Positions 15,569 to 24,600 of a DNA stretch of 46,603 bases are shown piece after piece (within the stretch, counting starts at the first letter, position 1; the number at the start of each line of letters is the position of its first letter). Source of the DNA: Lachnospiraceae bacterium UBA1683. GTDB lineage: Bacteria > Bacillota > Clostridia > Lachnospirales > Lachnospiraceae. The stretch lies in contig DCKD01000056.1 in assembly GCA_002320245.1 (NCBI GenBank), forward strand, positions 1 to 46,603. Direction: 5' to 3'. A program made the translations under genes and the position numbers. The notes under the pieces are model-generated. The model was not told the origin of the DNA. It ran no database searches and worked only from the letters and a program-made list of their open reading frames with translations.

Positions 15569-17327
15569 TACCGGAACAATATATGGAATCAACGGTCCCG
15601 TCATTTATCTGAAAGGAAACACGGGATTTTGCATGTCCGAGATGGTCTATGTGGGCAAACAAAAACTGGTAGGCGAGGTCATTGCCCTGGATAAGGATAT
15701 GACCACCGTGCAGGTATATGAAGAAACAACAGGTCTTCGCCCCGGCGAGGAGGTTGTCGCAACCGGAAGTGCCGTTTCTGTCACACTTGCCCCCGGAATC
15801 CTGAACAACATTTTTGACGGAATCGAACGCCCTCTGGAAAAAATTGCGGAATCCGGCGGAGCATTTATCACCCGCGGAGTCAGCGTAGATTCCCTTGACC
15901 GCCAGAAAAAATGGCAGACGCACATCACGGTAGCCGAGGGACAGTTTCTCCACGGCGGGGATATTATCGCGGAAGTCCCGGAGACACATGCCATTATGCA
16001 CAAATGTATGGTGCCGCCCGATACTGAAGGTACGGTCGTGAGCGTTGTTTCCGACGGCGAGTATACGATTGATGAGCCATTGGTTACGCTGGAACTGAAC
16101 AACGGGAACACGAAGGAACTGACGATGACGCAGCACTGGCCGATCCGTGCCGCCCGCCCGACGCACCACCGCTTTCCCGCTTCTGTACCGCTTATTACCG
16201 GGCAGCGGATTATTGACACAATGTTCCCGATTGCAAAGGGGGGCACCGCCGCAGTTCCCGGCGGATTCGGAACCGGAAAGACAATGACACAACACCAGAT
16301 TGCAAAATGGTCTGACGCTGATATTATCATATATATCGGCTGCGGTGAACGCGGCAACGAAATGACGCAGGTTCTGGAAGAATTCAGCCACTTAACCGAC
16401 CCGCGTAACGGCAAACCGCTGATGGACAGAACAACTCTGATTGCAAATACGTCTAATATGCCGGTGGCTGCCCGTGAGGCATCTATTTACACCGGTCTGA
16501 CGCTGGCAGAATATTACCGTGATATGGGGTACGATGTTGCAATTATGGCGGACTCTACCTCAAGATGGGCAGAGGCGCTGCGTGAACTGTCCGGACGGCT
16601 GGAAGAGATGCCTGCCGAGGAAGGTTTCCCGGCTTATCTTGCATCCCGCCTGTCTGCATTCTACGAGCGTGCAGGCATGATGCACAACCTCAATGGAACT
16701 GATGGCTCAGTTACGATTATCGGCGCCGTATCCCCGCAGGGAGGAGATTTTTCTGAGCCGGTTACCCAGAATACCAAGCGTTTTGTACGATGTTTCTGGG
16801 GACTGGATAAGAGCCTCGCATATGCAAGACATTTTCCGGCAATCCACTGGCTGACCAGCTACAGTGAATATCTGGGAGATTTGGCACCGTGGTATCAGGA
16901 CCATGTCTCTCCGAAGTTTGTCGATTACCGCAACCGTCTTATGGCGCTTTTAAACTCTGAAAGCAGTCTTCTGGAAATTGTCAAACTGATTGGCAGTGAT
17001 GTACTGCCGGACGACCAGAAACTGATTCTGGAGATTGCCCGTGTAATTCGACTCGGATTCCTGCAGCAAAATGCATTCCACAAAGACGATACCTGTGTAT
17101 CTATGGAAAAGCAGTTTTTAATGATGGACACAATTTTATATCTTTATAAACAATCCCGTGCGCTTGTCACAATGGGACACCCGATGTCTGTATTGAAATC
17201 GGAAAACATTTTCGACCGGATTATCTCCATCAAATACGATGTACCGAATGACCGTCTGGAAATGTTCACCCAGTACCGCAGGGATATCGACGCATTCTAC
17301 CAGCGCGTCCTGGAAAAGAATGCATAA
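15561..17327 (+). CDS. ntpA: V-type ATP synthase catalytic subunit A
   Basis: A 588-residue catalytic subunit of the head. Walker A is GGFGTGKT (near residue 235), the catalytic glutamate lies in GCGERGNEM, and Walker B is DVAIMADSTSRW. The A-type insert (HKCMVPPDTEGTVVSV) near residue 150 separates it from F-type beta. The likely start is TTG 15561 with AGGAGG 8 nt upstream; the GTG at 15552 would overlap that site. It hydrolyses or makes ATP together with subunit B, driving ion flow through the K ring. Confidence 0.96.
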   Translation: MLNTGTIYGINGPVIYLKGNTGFCMSEMVYVGKQKLVGEVIALDKDMTTVQVYEETTGLRPGEEVVATGSAVSVTLAPGILNNIFDGIERPLEKIAESGGAFITRGVSVDSLDRQKKWQTHITVAEGQFLHGGDIIAEVPETHAIMHKCMVPPDTEGTVVSVVSDGEYTIDEPLVTLELNNGNTKELTMTQHWPIRAARPTHHRFPASVPLITGQRIIDTMFPIAKGGTAAVPGGFGTGKTMTQHQIAKWSDADIIIYIGCGERGNEMTQVLEEFSHLTDPRNGKPLMDRTTLIANTSNMPVAAREASIYTGLTLAEYYRDMGYDVAIMADSTSRWAEALRELSGRLEEMPAEEGFPAYLASRLSAFYERAGMMHNLNGTDGSVTIIGAVSPQGGDFSEPVTQNTKRFVRCFWGLDKSLAYARHFPAIHWLTSYSEYLGDLAPWYQDHVSPKFVDYRNRLMALLNSESSLLEIVKLIGSDVLPDDQKLILEIARVIRLGFLQQNAFHKDDTCVSMEKQFLMMDTILYLYKQSRALVTMGHPMSVLKSENIFDRIISIKYDVPNDRLEMFTQYRRDIDAFYQRVLEKNA

Positions 17328-17342
17328 GGAGGAAATGTTGCC

Positions 17343-18728
17343 ATGTCAATTGAATATTTAGGCTTAAGCAGTATCAACGGTCCTCTGATTGCGCTGGAGG
17401 GCGTACAGGATGCTTTCTTTGATGAAATTGTAGAATTTGTCATCGATGGCACAGAACGGAAAATCGGACGAATCGTCGAGATTTACGAGGACAAAGCGAT
17501 TATTCAGGTATTTGAAGGCTCTGAAAATATGTCGCTGAAAAATACCCACACAAGACTAACCGGGCATCCCATGGAGATTGCACTCTCCCCGGATATGCTC
17601 GGACGTACCTTTAACGGAATCGGTCAGCCGATTGACGATTTGGGACCAATCCACTCTTCCTTAAAGAGAGATGTGAACGGCCTCCCGCTCAACCCGGTAG
17701 AACGAGAGTATCCAAGAAACTATATCCGCACCGGAATCTCTGCTATCGACGGGCTTACCACACTGATCCGCGGACAGAAACTTCCGATTTTCTCCGGAAA
17801 CGGTCTGCCGCATGACCAGTTGGCGGCTCAGATTGTAAAGCAGGCGTCGCTTGGTGATTCCGATGAAAAATTTGCGATTGTATTTGCCGCAATGGGTGTC
17901 AAACATGACGTTGCTGACTTCTTCCGCCGTACTTTCGAAGACAGCGGTGTTGCCGACCACGTAGCCATGTTCCTGAATCTGGCAAACGATCCGGTTGTCG
18001 AACGTCTGATTACCCCAAAGGTCGCACTGACTGTTGCTGAATATCTGGCGTTTGAACAGCATATGCATATCCTTGTCATCCTGACCGATATGACTTCCTT
18101 TGCCGAAGCCATGCGCGAGGTGTCATCCTCCAAAGGGGAGATTCCAAGCCGAAAAGGATTTCCCGGATATCTTTACAGTGAACTCGCGACCATTTACGAA
18201 CGTGCCGGCATCGTACAGGGTGTAGATGGTTCTGTAACGCAACTGCCGATTCTGACAATGCCAAACGATGATATCACGCATCCGATACCGGATCTGACCG
18301 GCTACATTACAGAAGGGCAGATTGTACTAGACCGTGAATTAAACGGACAGTCCATCTATCCGCCAATCAACATCCTGCCGTCTCTGTCCCGTCTGATGAA
18401 GGACGGTATCGGCAAAGGGTACACCCGTGAAGACCATCAGGACTTAGCGAACCAGCTCTTCTCCGCTTACGCAAAAGTAGGCGATGCCAGAAACCTTGCA
18501 TCCGTTATCGGAGAAGACGAACTGTCAGCAATCGATAAAAAATACCTCGAATTTGGAAAAGAATTCGAAACCCAATACATCGGTCAGGGCATGAACGAAA
18601 ACCGCAGTATAGAAGAAACACTTGACCTCGGCTGGAAACTGCTCGGCAGACTGCCGAAAGAAGAACTCGACCGGGTAGATACAAAGATACTGGAGAAATA
18701 TTATAAACCGATGGAGGTTGAAGAATAA
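17343..18728 (+). CDS. ntpB: V-type ATP synthase subunit B
   Basis: A 461-residue nucleotide-binding but noncatalytic head subunit. It has the P-loop position occupied by PIFSGNGLPHDQLAAQIV (no Walker lysine), FLNLANDPVVERLITPK, and the arginine-bearing PSLSRLMKDGIG that completes the catalytic site of subunit A. AAGGAGG precedes ATG 17343, 15 nt after ntpA. It lies upstream of a cluster of GGGGAC palindromes. Confidence 0.96.
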   Translation: MSIEYLGLSSINGPLIALEGVQDAFFDEIVEFVIDGTERKIGRIVEIYEDKAIIQVFEGSENMSLKNTHTRLTGHPMEIALSPDMLGRTFNGIGQPIDDLGPIHSSLKRDVNGLPLNPVEREYPRNYIRTGISAIDGLTTLIRGQKLPIFSGNGLPHDQLAAQIVKQASLGDSDEKFAIVFAAMGVKHDVADFFRRTFEDSGVADHVAMFLNLANDPVVERLITPKVALTVAEYLAFEQHMHILVILTDMTSFAEAMREVSSSKGEIPSRKGFPGYLYSELATIYERAGIVQGVDGSVTQLPILTMPNDDITHPIPDLTGYITEGQIVLDRELNGQSIYPPINILPSLSRLMKDGIGKGYTREDHQDLANQLFSAYAKVGDARNLASVIGEDELSAIDKKYLEFGKEFETQYIGQGMNENRSIEETLDLGWKLLGRLPKEELDRVDTKILEKYYKPMEVEE

Positions 18729-18743
18729 TTCAACGAATTCAAC

Positions 18744-18803
18744 GGGGACTGTCCCTTCTGAGAAGGGACTGTCCCTTTTGCAAAGGGGACAGTCCCCTTT
18801 GCC
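18744..18803. repeat. Cluster of GGGGAC/GTCCCC palindromes between B and D subunit genes
   Basis: Three successive units: GGGGACTGTCCC (18746-18757), AAGGGACTGTCCCTT (18764-18778) and GCAAAGGGGAC/GTCCCCTTTGC around one A (18781-18803). They can pair with themselves or with each other. They fall inside the operon and lack a clean U-tract, so partial termination or mRNA processing before ntpD is possible. Confidence 0.6.
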
Positions 18804-18849
18804 TTCCGTTTTCAGAATATTCTGATATTATTATGAAAGGGGGCATTCC

Positions 18850-19473
18850 ATGGACCCGCGTACATTCCCCACGAAGGGAAATCTGATGCTTGCCAAGAAC
18901 TCGCTTGCCCTTGCAAGGCAGGGATATGATTTGATGGATAAAAAGAGAAATATTCTCATCCGTGAACTGATGGATTTGATTGACGAGGCAAGGGATATTC
19001 AGGCTGAAATTGATTCTACTTTTACCTACGCGTATCAATGCCTGCAGCGCGCAAATATAGAACACGGAATCAATAAGGTATCACAACTTGCATATACGGT
19101 ACCCATTGAGAATTCCATCACCATACAGACACGCAGCATTATGGGCACCGAGATTCCTCATGTGAAATATACTCCGGCAAATGAATTGCCAACGTATTCT
19201 TTCAGTACAACAAAGGAATCCATTGACATCGCTACCAAGGCATTTCAGAAGGTGAAAGACCTGACAGTGAAGCTGTCCATGGTGGAAAATGCGGCATACC
19301 GTCTCGCGACAAATATTAAAAAGACGCAGAAACGTGCAAATGCACTGCAAAATATTACAATTCCAATGTACACGAGCCTTGTATATACTATCAGCAATGC
19401 ATTGGAAGAAAAAGAGCGTGAAGAATTCACGCGGCTGAAAGTAATCAAGAAAATGAAACAGCACAAGGGATAA
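18850..19473 (+). CDS. ntpD: V-type ATP synthase subunit D (central rotor shaft)
   Basis: A 207-residue, mostly helical protein with long N- and C-terminal helices that form the antiparallel shaft inside the A3B3 head. Its N-terminus TKGNLMLAKNSLALARQGYD and C-terminus NALEEKEREEFTRLKVIKKM are family signatures. GAAAGGGGG precedes the ATG. Last gene of the operon, followed by a strong terminator. Confidence 0.93.
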   Translation: MDPRTFPTKGNLMLAKNSLALARQGYDLMDKKRNILIRELMDLIDEARDIQAEIDSTFTYAYQCLQRANIEHGINKVSQLAYTVPIENSITIQTRSIMGTEIPHVKYTPANELPTYSFSTTKESIDIATKAFQKVKDLTVKLSMVENAAYRLATNIKKTQKRANALQNITIPMYTSLVYTISNALEEKEREEFTRLKVIKKMKQHKG

Positions 19474-19498
19474 CTTCCAGAACCCTATTTGGACACAG

Positions 19499-19539
19499 AA
19501 ACGGCAGAAACTTAGTCCTATACTAAGTTTCTGCCGTTT
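19499..19539. terminator. Terminator hairpin closing the V-ATPase operon
   Basis: Perfect 17-bp arms at 19499-19515 and 19523-19539 with a TCCTATA loop. It lies between the convergent ntpD and glgB genes and can serve both. Confidence 0.85.
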
Positions 19540-19592
19540 ACGTTATTATAAAGTTCACAATTCTCTCTGCTCAGCTAAAAATTGTAGCTTCC

Positions 19593-21521
19593 CTAAAATT
19601 CAAACACAGCTACTCCATACCCCGGTAATGGATAGGCAAATGAATAGTCTTGTCCGTCACATCCCTGTTTCTTAGAGCGATAGAAGTTGGAGCGTGCGGC
19701 ACCTGTACCGCCGTAACGCGCATCATCACTGTTCAGTATCAGTTTATACTGTCCTTTTTTCGGCACGCCGACGCGGTAATCATCCCGCTCTACCGGTGTG
19801 AAATTGCATACAAAGAGCAGATTCCGTTTCTTATCTTTTGAGTATCTTACAAAACTGAAAATACTACGGAATACATCGTCTTTATTAATCCATTTAAATC
19901 CTTTTTCTTCGGTATCCAGCTCATACAGAGCCTTTTCTTTCTTATATAAATGAAGCAAATCCTGTACCCAGTTCTGCATCTGCTGATGTGGCTGCTCAGC
20001 CAGCAGATACCAGTCAAGCTCACGCTCCTCACTCCATTCACGGAGCTGTGCGAACTCCTGTCCCATAAACAGCAGCTTCTTGCCCGGATGTCCCATCATA
20101 AACGCATACCCGACTTTCAGATTCGCGAACTTGTCAAATCCGACTCCCGGCATCTTGTTCAGCATAGAGCACTTCAGATGTACCACTTCGTCATGTGACA
20201 ACACCAGAATATAATTCTCGCTATATGCATATTCCATGGAAAATGTCATCATGTAATGTGCATTTTTACGAAATAACGGGTCCAGTTTCATGTATTCAGT
20301 GAAGTCATGCATCCATCCCATATTCCACTTCAGGCTGAAACCAAGTCCGTCATCCTCCGGTTTTCCTGTTACCTTTGGCCATGCCGTGGACTCTTCCGCA
20401 ATCATCACACTTCCCGGATTCCGTCCAAGTACAACCGAATTCAGATGTTTAAAGAAAGCAATCGCCTCTAGGTTCTCATTTCCGCCATACTTATTGGCAA
20501 TCCACTGTCCGTCCTGCTTTCCATAATCCAGATACAGCATAGATGCCACTGCATCTACACGCAGTCCGTCCACATGGTAATGCTCCATCCAGAACAGTGC
20601 ATTTCCAATCAGGAAATTCTGGACTTCTGGTTTTGCATAGTCAAATATCTTCGTCCCCCAGTCCGGATGCTCGCCTTTTTTCGGATCCGCATACTCAAAG
20701 GTCGGTGTTCCGTCGAAATCAGCCAGTCCATGTGCGTCCTTCGGGAAATGAGCCGGAACCCAGTCCAGAATGACACCAATCTTATTTCTATGCAGATAAT
20801 TAATCATATATGCAAAATCCTCCGGCGTACCATACCGGGATGTCGGTGCGTAATACCCGGTCACCTGATATCCCCATGAGCCGTCAAACGGATGCTCCGC
20901 GATACCCATAAGCTCGACGTGGGTATATCCCATCTTCTTCACATACTCCGTAATGGACTTTGCAAATTCACGGTATGTATAGAAGCCTTCGTCCTCTCTG
21001 CACGGATGGCGCATCCATGAACCCATATGCACTTCATAAATCGACATCGGGTTCTTTTTGTTATCCCAAGCCTTCCGCGCCTTCATCCACTCCGCATCCG
21101 TCCATTTCAGATTGGTAATATCTGCAACACGCGAAGCATTTCCCGGTCTTAACTCTGCATAATTGGCAAACGGATCCGCTTTATACAGAAGTTCTCCTTT
21201 CATTGTCTCAATACAAAACTTATACATCTGCCCCTTTTTTGCTCCCGGGACAAATGCCGTATATATTCCCATCGGTTCCTGACGCTCCATATAATCCGCA
21301 TCTTCTTCCCAGTCATTAAACTCGCCGATTACAGATACCTGCTTTGCATGCGGAGCCCATACCGCAAAGTACACACCTTTCGTACCATCAGCCGCTGTCA
21401 CCAGATGTGCACCCATTTTTTTATACAATTCATAATGTGTACCTTGTCCAAACAGATACTGGTCCAACTCTCCAATTTCATAAGGCTGTACTGTCTTTTT
21501 TTCGGTCTTCGTCTTTACCAT
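19593..21521 (-). CDS. glgB: 1,4-alpha-glucan (glycogen) branching enzyme
   Basis: A 642-residue GH13 enzyme that cuts alpha-1,4-glucan chains and rejoins them as alpha-1,6 branches in glycogen synthesis. An N-terminal CBM48 domain (YFAVWAPHAKQVSVIGEFND) precedes the catalytic barrel: DWVPAHFPKD, nucleophile Asp in DGLRVDAVASML, acid/base Glu in VMIAEESTAWP, and the transition-state Asp in LSHDEVVH. GAGGTGGGC lies just upstream of the ATG. No other glycogen genes are adjacent. Confidence 0.96.
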   Translation of the reverse strand: MVKTKTEKKTVQPYEIGELDQYLFGQGTHYELYKKMGAHLVTAADGTKGVYFAVWAPHAKQVSVIGEFNDWEEDADYMERQEPMGIYTAFVPGAKKGQMYKFCIETMKGELLYKADPFANYAELRPGNASRVADITNLKWTDAEWMKARKAWDNKKNPMSIYEVHMGSWMRHPCREDEGFYTYREFAKSITEYVKKMGYTHVELMGIAEHPFDGSWGYQVTGYYAPTSRYGTPEDFAYMINYLHRNKIGVILDWVPAHFPKDAHGLADFDGTPTFEYADPKKGEHPDWGTKIFDYAKPEVQNFLIGNALFWMEHYHVDGLRVDAVASMLYLDYGKQDGQWIANKYGGNENLEAIAFFKHLNSVVLGRNPGSVMIAEESTAWPKVTGKPEDDGLGFSLKWNMGWMHDFTEYMKLDPLFRKNAHYMMTFSMEYAYSENYILVLSHDEVVHLKCSMLNKMPGVGFDKFANLKVGYAFMMGHPGKKLLFMGQEFAQLREWSEERELDWYLLAEQPHQQMQNWVQDLLHLYKKEKALYELDTEEKGFKWINKDDVFRSIFSFVRYSKDKKRNLLFVCNFTPVERDDYRVGVPKKGQYKLILNSDDARYGGTGAARSNFYRSKKQGCDGQDYSFAYPLPGYGVAVFEF

Positions 21522-21610
21522 AAGCCCACCTCACACCTCGTATTTTATATACTAATATTATACTTTAAATCCTTGAAAAATAAAAGAGAAATCCATGCCG
21601 AAACACAAAA

Positions 21611-21644
21611 GAAAGGCTACAATTTTTGCAGAATGTAGCCTTTC
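21611..21644 (-). terminator. Terminator of the acidic TPR-ATPase gene
   Basis: Stem GAAAGGCTACA/TGTAGCCTTTC (21611-21621 with 21634-21644) followed on the minus strand by TTTTGTG and on the plus strand by TTTTTG. It lies 33 bp beyond the stop at 21677. Confidence 0.75.
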
Positions 21645-21676
21645 TTTTTGTATTCCGTTTTTAAATTATTACATCG

Positions 21677-24600
21677 TCAGATATGAAAATCTTTTTCTGT
21701 CAGAAGTATTCTGTCGGCATCATCCGTACCCTTGCCAAATACTCTCTTCACCAGTTTTCTCGCAGAAGCTTTTTTCGAATGTTCCATTGCTTCATCCATT
21801 ACTTCCTTGACCTCCGCAACCGTTACGGAATGATCCTCTCTCTGCAGCGTATCAATCCGGCTGTACAATGCCAGCAGTCCCATCTCATCAATACGATATC
21901 CATTTTCCTGCGCATACGTCTGTCCGAATGTTACCAGCTCATCATTGATAAAAATCGGTACTTCCAAACGGCTTGTGAACTTTCTGCGGAATTCACGGTT
22001 AGAACTCAGCAGTCTGTCCAGCGGCTTTCTCTGGTCCTCCAGAACAATCAATAATTCTCCCGTATCCTGCTCCATCGCTTTATTCAGCTTGGCAATTGTC
22101 TTTTCATTCATCTTGCCTGCTTTCTCAATAATCAAAGCACCGCCGTAAAGCTTGCGGAAAATATCACTGATTTTCTTCTTGTTCAGCGATTCTCCTGTCA
22201 CAATCGCAACCTTACCCTGACGAATCTCACGCTGTCTCTGGATTGCTTTTACAACATCCACAGCCAAAACAGTCTTTCCATTTCCTTTATTACCGATAAT
22301 CAAAAGATTGCCTGTGTTGGATGTGCCGCGCCTGTTCGTACAGTTCTTATCCTGCTCCAGAACATCGACAAGCTGCTCGCTCATACCACGTACCGGTACG
22401 AAATATGAGAACAGTCTCTTCTGTTCATCTGTCAGTTCCACACGTTTCTTGCCCATCTCCGACAGTAATTCATGACGGTTATGCACGAGGAATCCCGTAT
22501 CGGAAATAGACAACGCATCAGAAATCTCATCCAGCGGAAGTGGCGCCGTCTTTCCTGTTGCAATCAGCTTTGCAGTTTCTTTTCTGCTAAGTGGGGTTGT
22601 CTTGGACAGGATATCCAGACCTTCCTCCTCATCAGGAATCTCACGGTCATCGTACTCATCATATGACGTATTCGGACGGAACTCTTCTTCCATATCAGCC
22701 TCTACATCTCTGACATTGTAACCACCTTCATAATTTTCCTCGGATTCATAATCTTCCTCATAATCACTGTATCTGTCATACGCCGTATCCGCATACTCAT
22801 CATCGTATTCGTCCGCATATTCATCTTCGTACTCGTCCGCATACTCATCATCGTATTCATCATCATACTCGTCCGCATACTCGTCCTCGTACTCATCATT
22901 GTATTCATCATCGTACTCATCGGCATATCCGTCATCGTATTCCGATTCTACATACTCTTCGCCGTCCGCATCTTCGTATTCTGACTCTACATACTCTTCG
23001 ACATCCGCATCATCGTATTCTGATTCCTCATACTCTCCGCCGTCCGCATCTTCGTATTCTGATTCCTCATACTCTCCGTCGTCCGCCACATCATCATATC
23101 CTGACTCTGTATGCTCTTCATCATCGTCCCCAGCCAAAGACAAGGCTCCTGAATTCATAATTTTCTGGAATTCCTGCGTATATCCCATGTCAGAATCCTC
23201 TTCCTCGTCCCAATATCCATCTGCCCCTGAATCAATATCATCTACAACTTCTTCCGGTAAATCATCCTCATACCCGTCGGCATACTCGTCCTCGTATTCT
23301 TCCTCATGTTCGTCGGCATACCCGCCAGCGTATTCATTTTCATATTCGCCGTCATACGCACCAGCATATTCATGAACATTCCCGTCTTCTTCCGGCTCAT
23401 CATCCAGACGCAGTTTTTCTGTCTCATCTGCCATATTATCTTCTGCATCACGCGCCAGCATATCACTGGAAGATGTTCTTTTCTGAGTCTCAGGTTCTTC
23501 GTCTGCCCTCGGAACCACACCTTCAATCTCATCTATCAGCCGTTGAATATCTGGCGGTAAGATTGGTTCTCCCATCTTTCTTTTCTCGTTCATTGCTCCC
23601 TCTTTCTCAGGCTTTGCCTGTGTAACCCCTGTTTTTTCTGCTTCATCTATCAGGCTTTCTAATGTATCCAATGTGTCTAATGTGTCAATTTCGTCCTCCG
23701 AATCCTCAGCGGTTTCTTTTTCGGAAAGTTCCTCTATAATCTTTTTCTCCGTTAAAACTTCTGTGACATCATCCTCTGAAATATCTTCCTCCGACAAAGT
23801 CTCTGCAACATCGTCTACCGAAATATCTTCGTCAAAATCTTCTGAAATGTCTTCCGCTGAATCTGCGGTCAGTAACTCATCTTCCAGGATATCCTCCGCA
23901 TCTTCCTGAAGAATATCCTCAATGTCCACTCCTTCTGTGTCATCACTCTGAGAAACAGTTTCACTCTGAACTGGTTCTTCCTCACCTTGAGAAACTTCCT
24001 CTATTTCAACTTCTTCTATTTCATCATCTTCATCATCCAGGAAATCTTCTTTCTCCTGTTCTTCCACATTAGTATCTTGTACCGATTCTTCCGAAGGCAC
24101 ATTCTCATCATCCGCCGTCCATGCAGCCAGCAGATCCTCCAGATTCATCTGCCCCGTAATCTGTTTATCTTCTTCCGGAGTCTCTACAATCTCTTCTTCC
24201 GGTTCGAGCTCTTCCTCCGGTTCAGCCGTCTCTTCCGGTTCGAGCTCTTCCTCCGGTTCGGCCGTCTCTCCCTGTTCGATTTCTTCCTCCGGCTCAGCCG
24301 TCTCTTCCGGTTTGATTTCTTCTTCCTCCGGCTCCGCAATCAATTCTTCCAAATCCGGATCAACCTTAATCTCCCGCAGCGCTTTCTCACGTTGCTTTTT
24401 CTCCGACACCTGATGTGCCAATTCCAAATCGGCTACAGCCTCAATATCCTCAATTGCATCATCCAAATCGGATAAATCTTCCTCTTCTTCCTCCACAATA
24501 TCTTCCGCTGTTTCCTCCGTCAATTCTTCTGTATCATCCTTTTTACCCAAATGAAGAAGCGCACGGAGCGCCTCATCGAGCCGCATAGTATTACCAAGCT

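Noticed and set aside
15537..16414. Minus-strand open frames of 255-284 codons opposite ntpA
   Set aside because: Antisense shadows of a conserved catalytic gene; no ribosome site and no recognisable domain.
22899..23375. Long plus-strand open frame rich in Ser and Tyr opposite the acidic repeat
   Set aside because: It is the mirror of the Asp/Glu/Tyr codon repeats of the minus-strand gene, with no ribosome site; codon structure forces it open.
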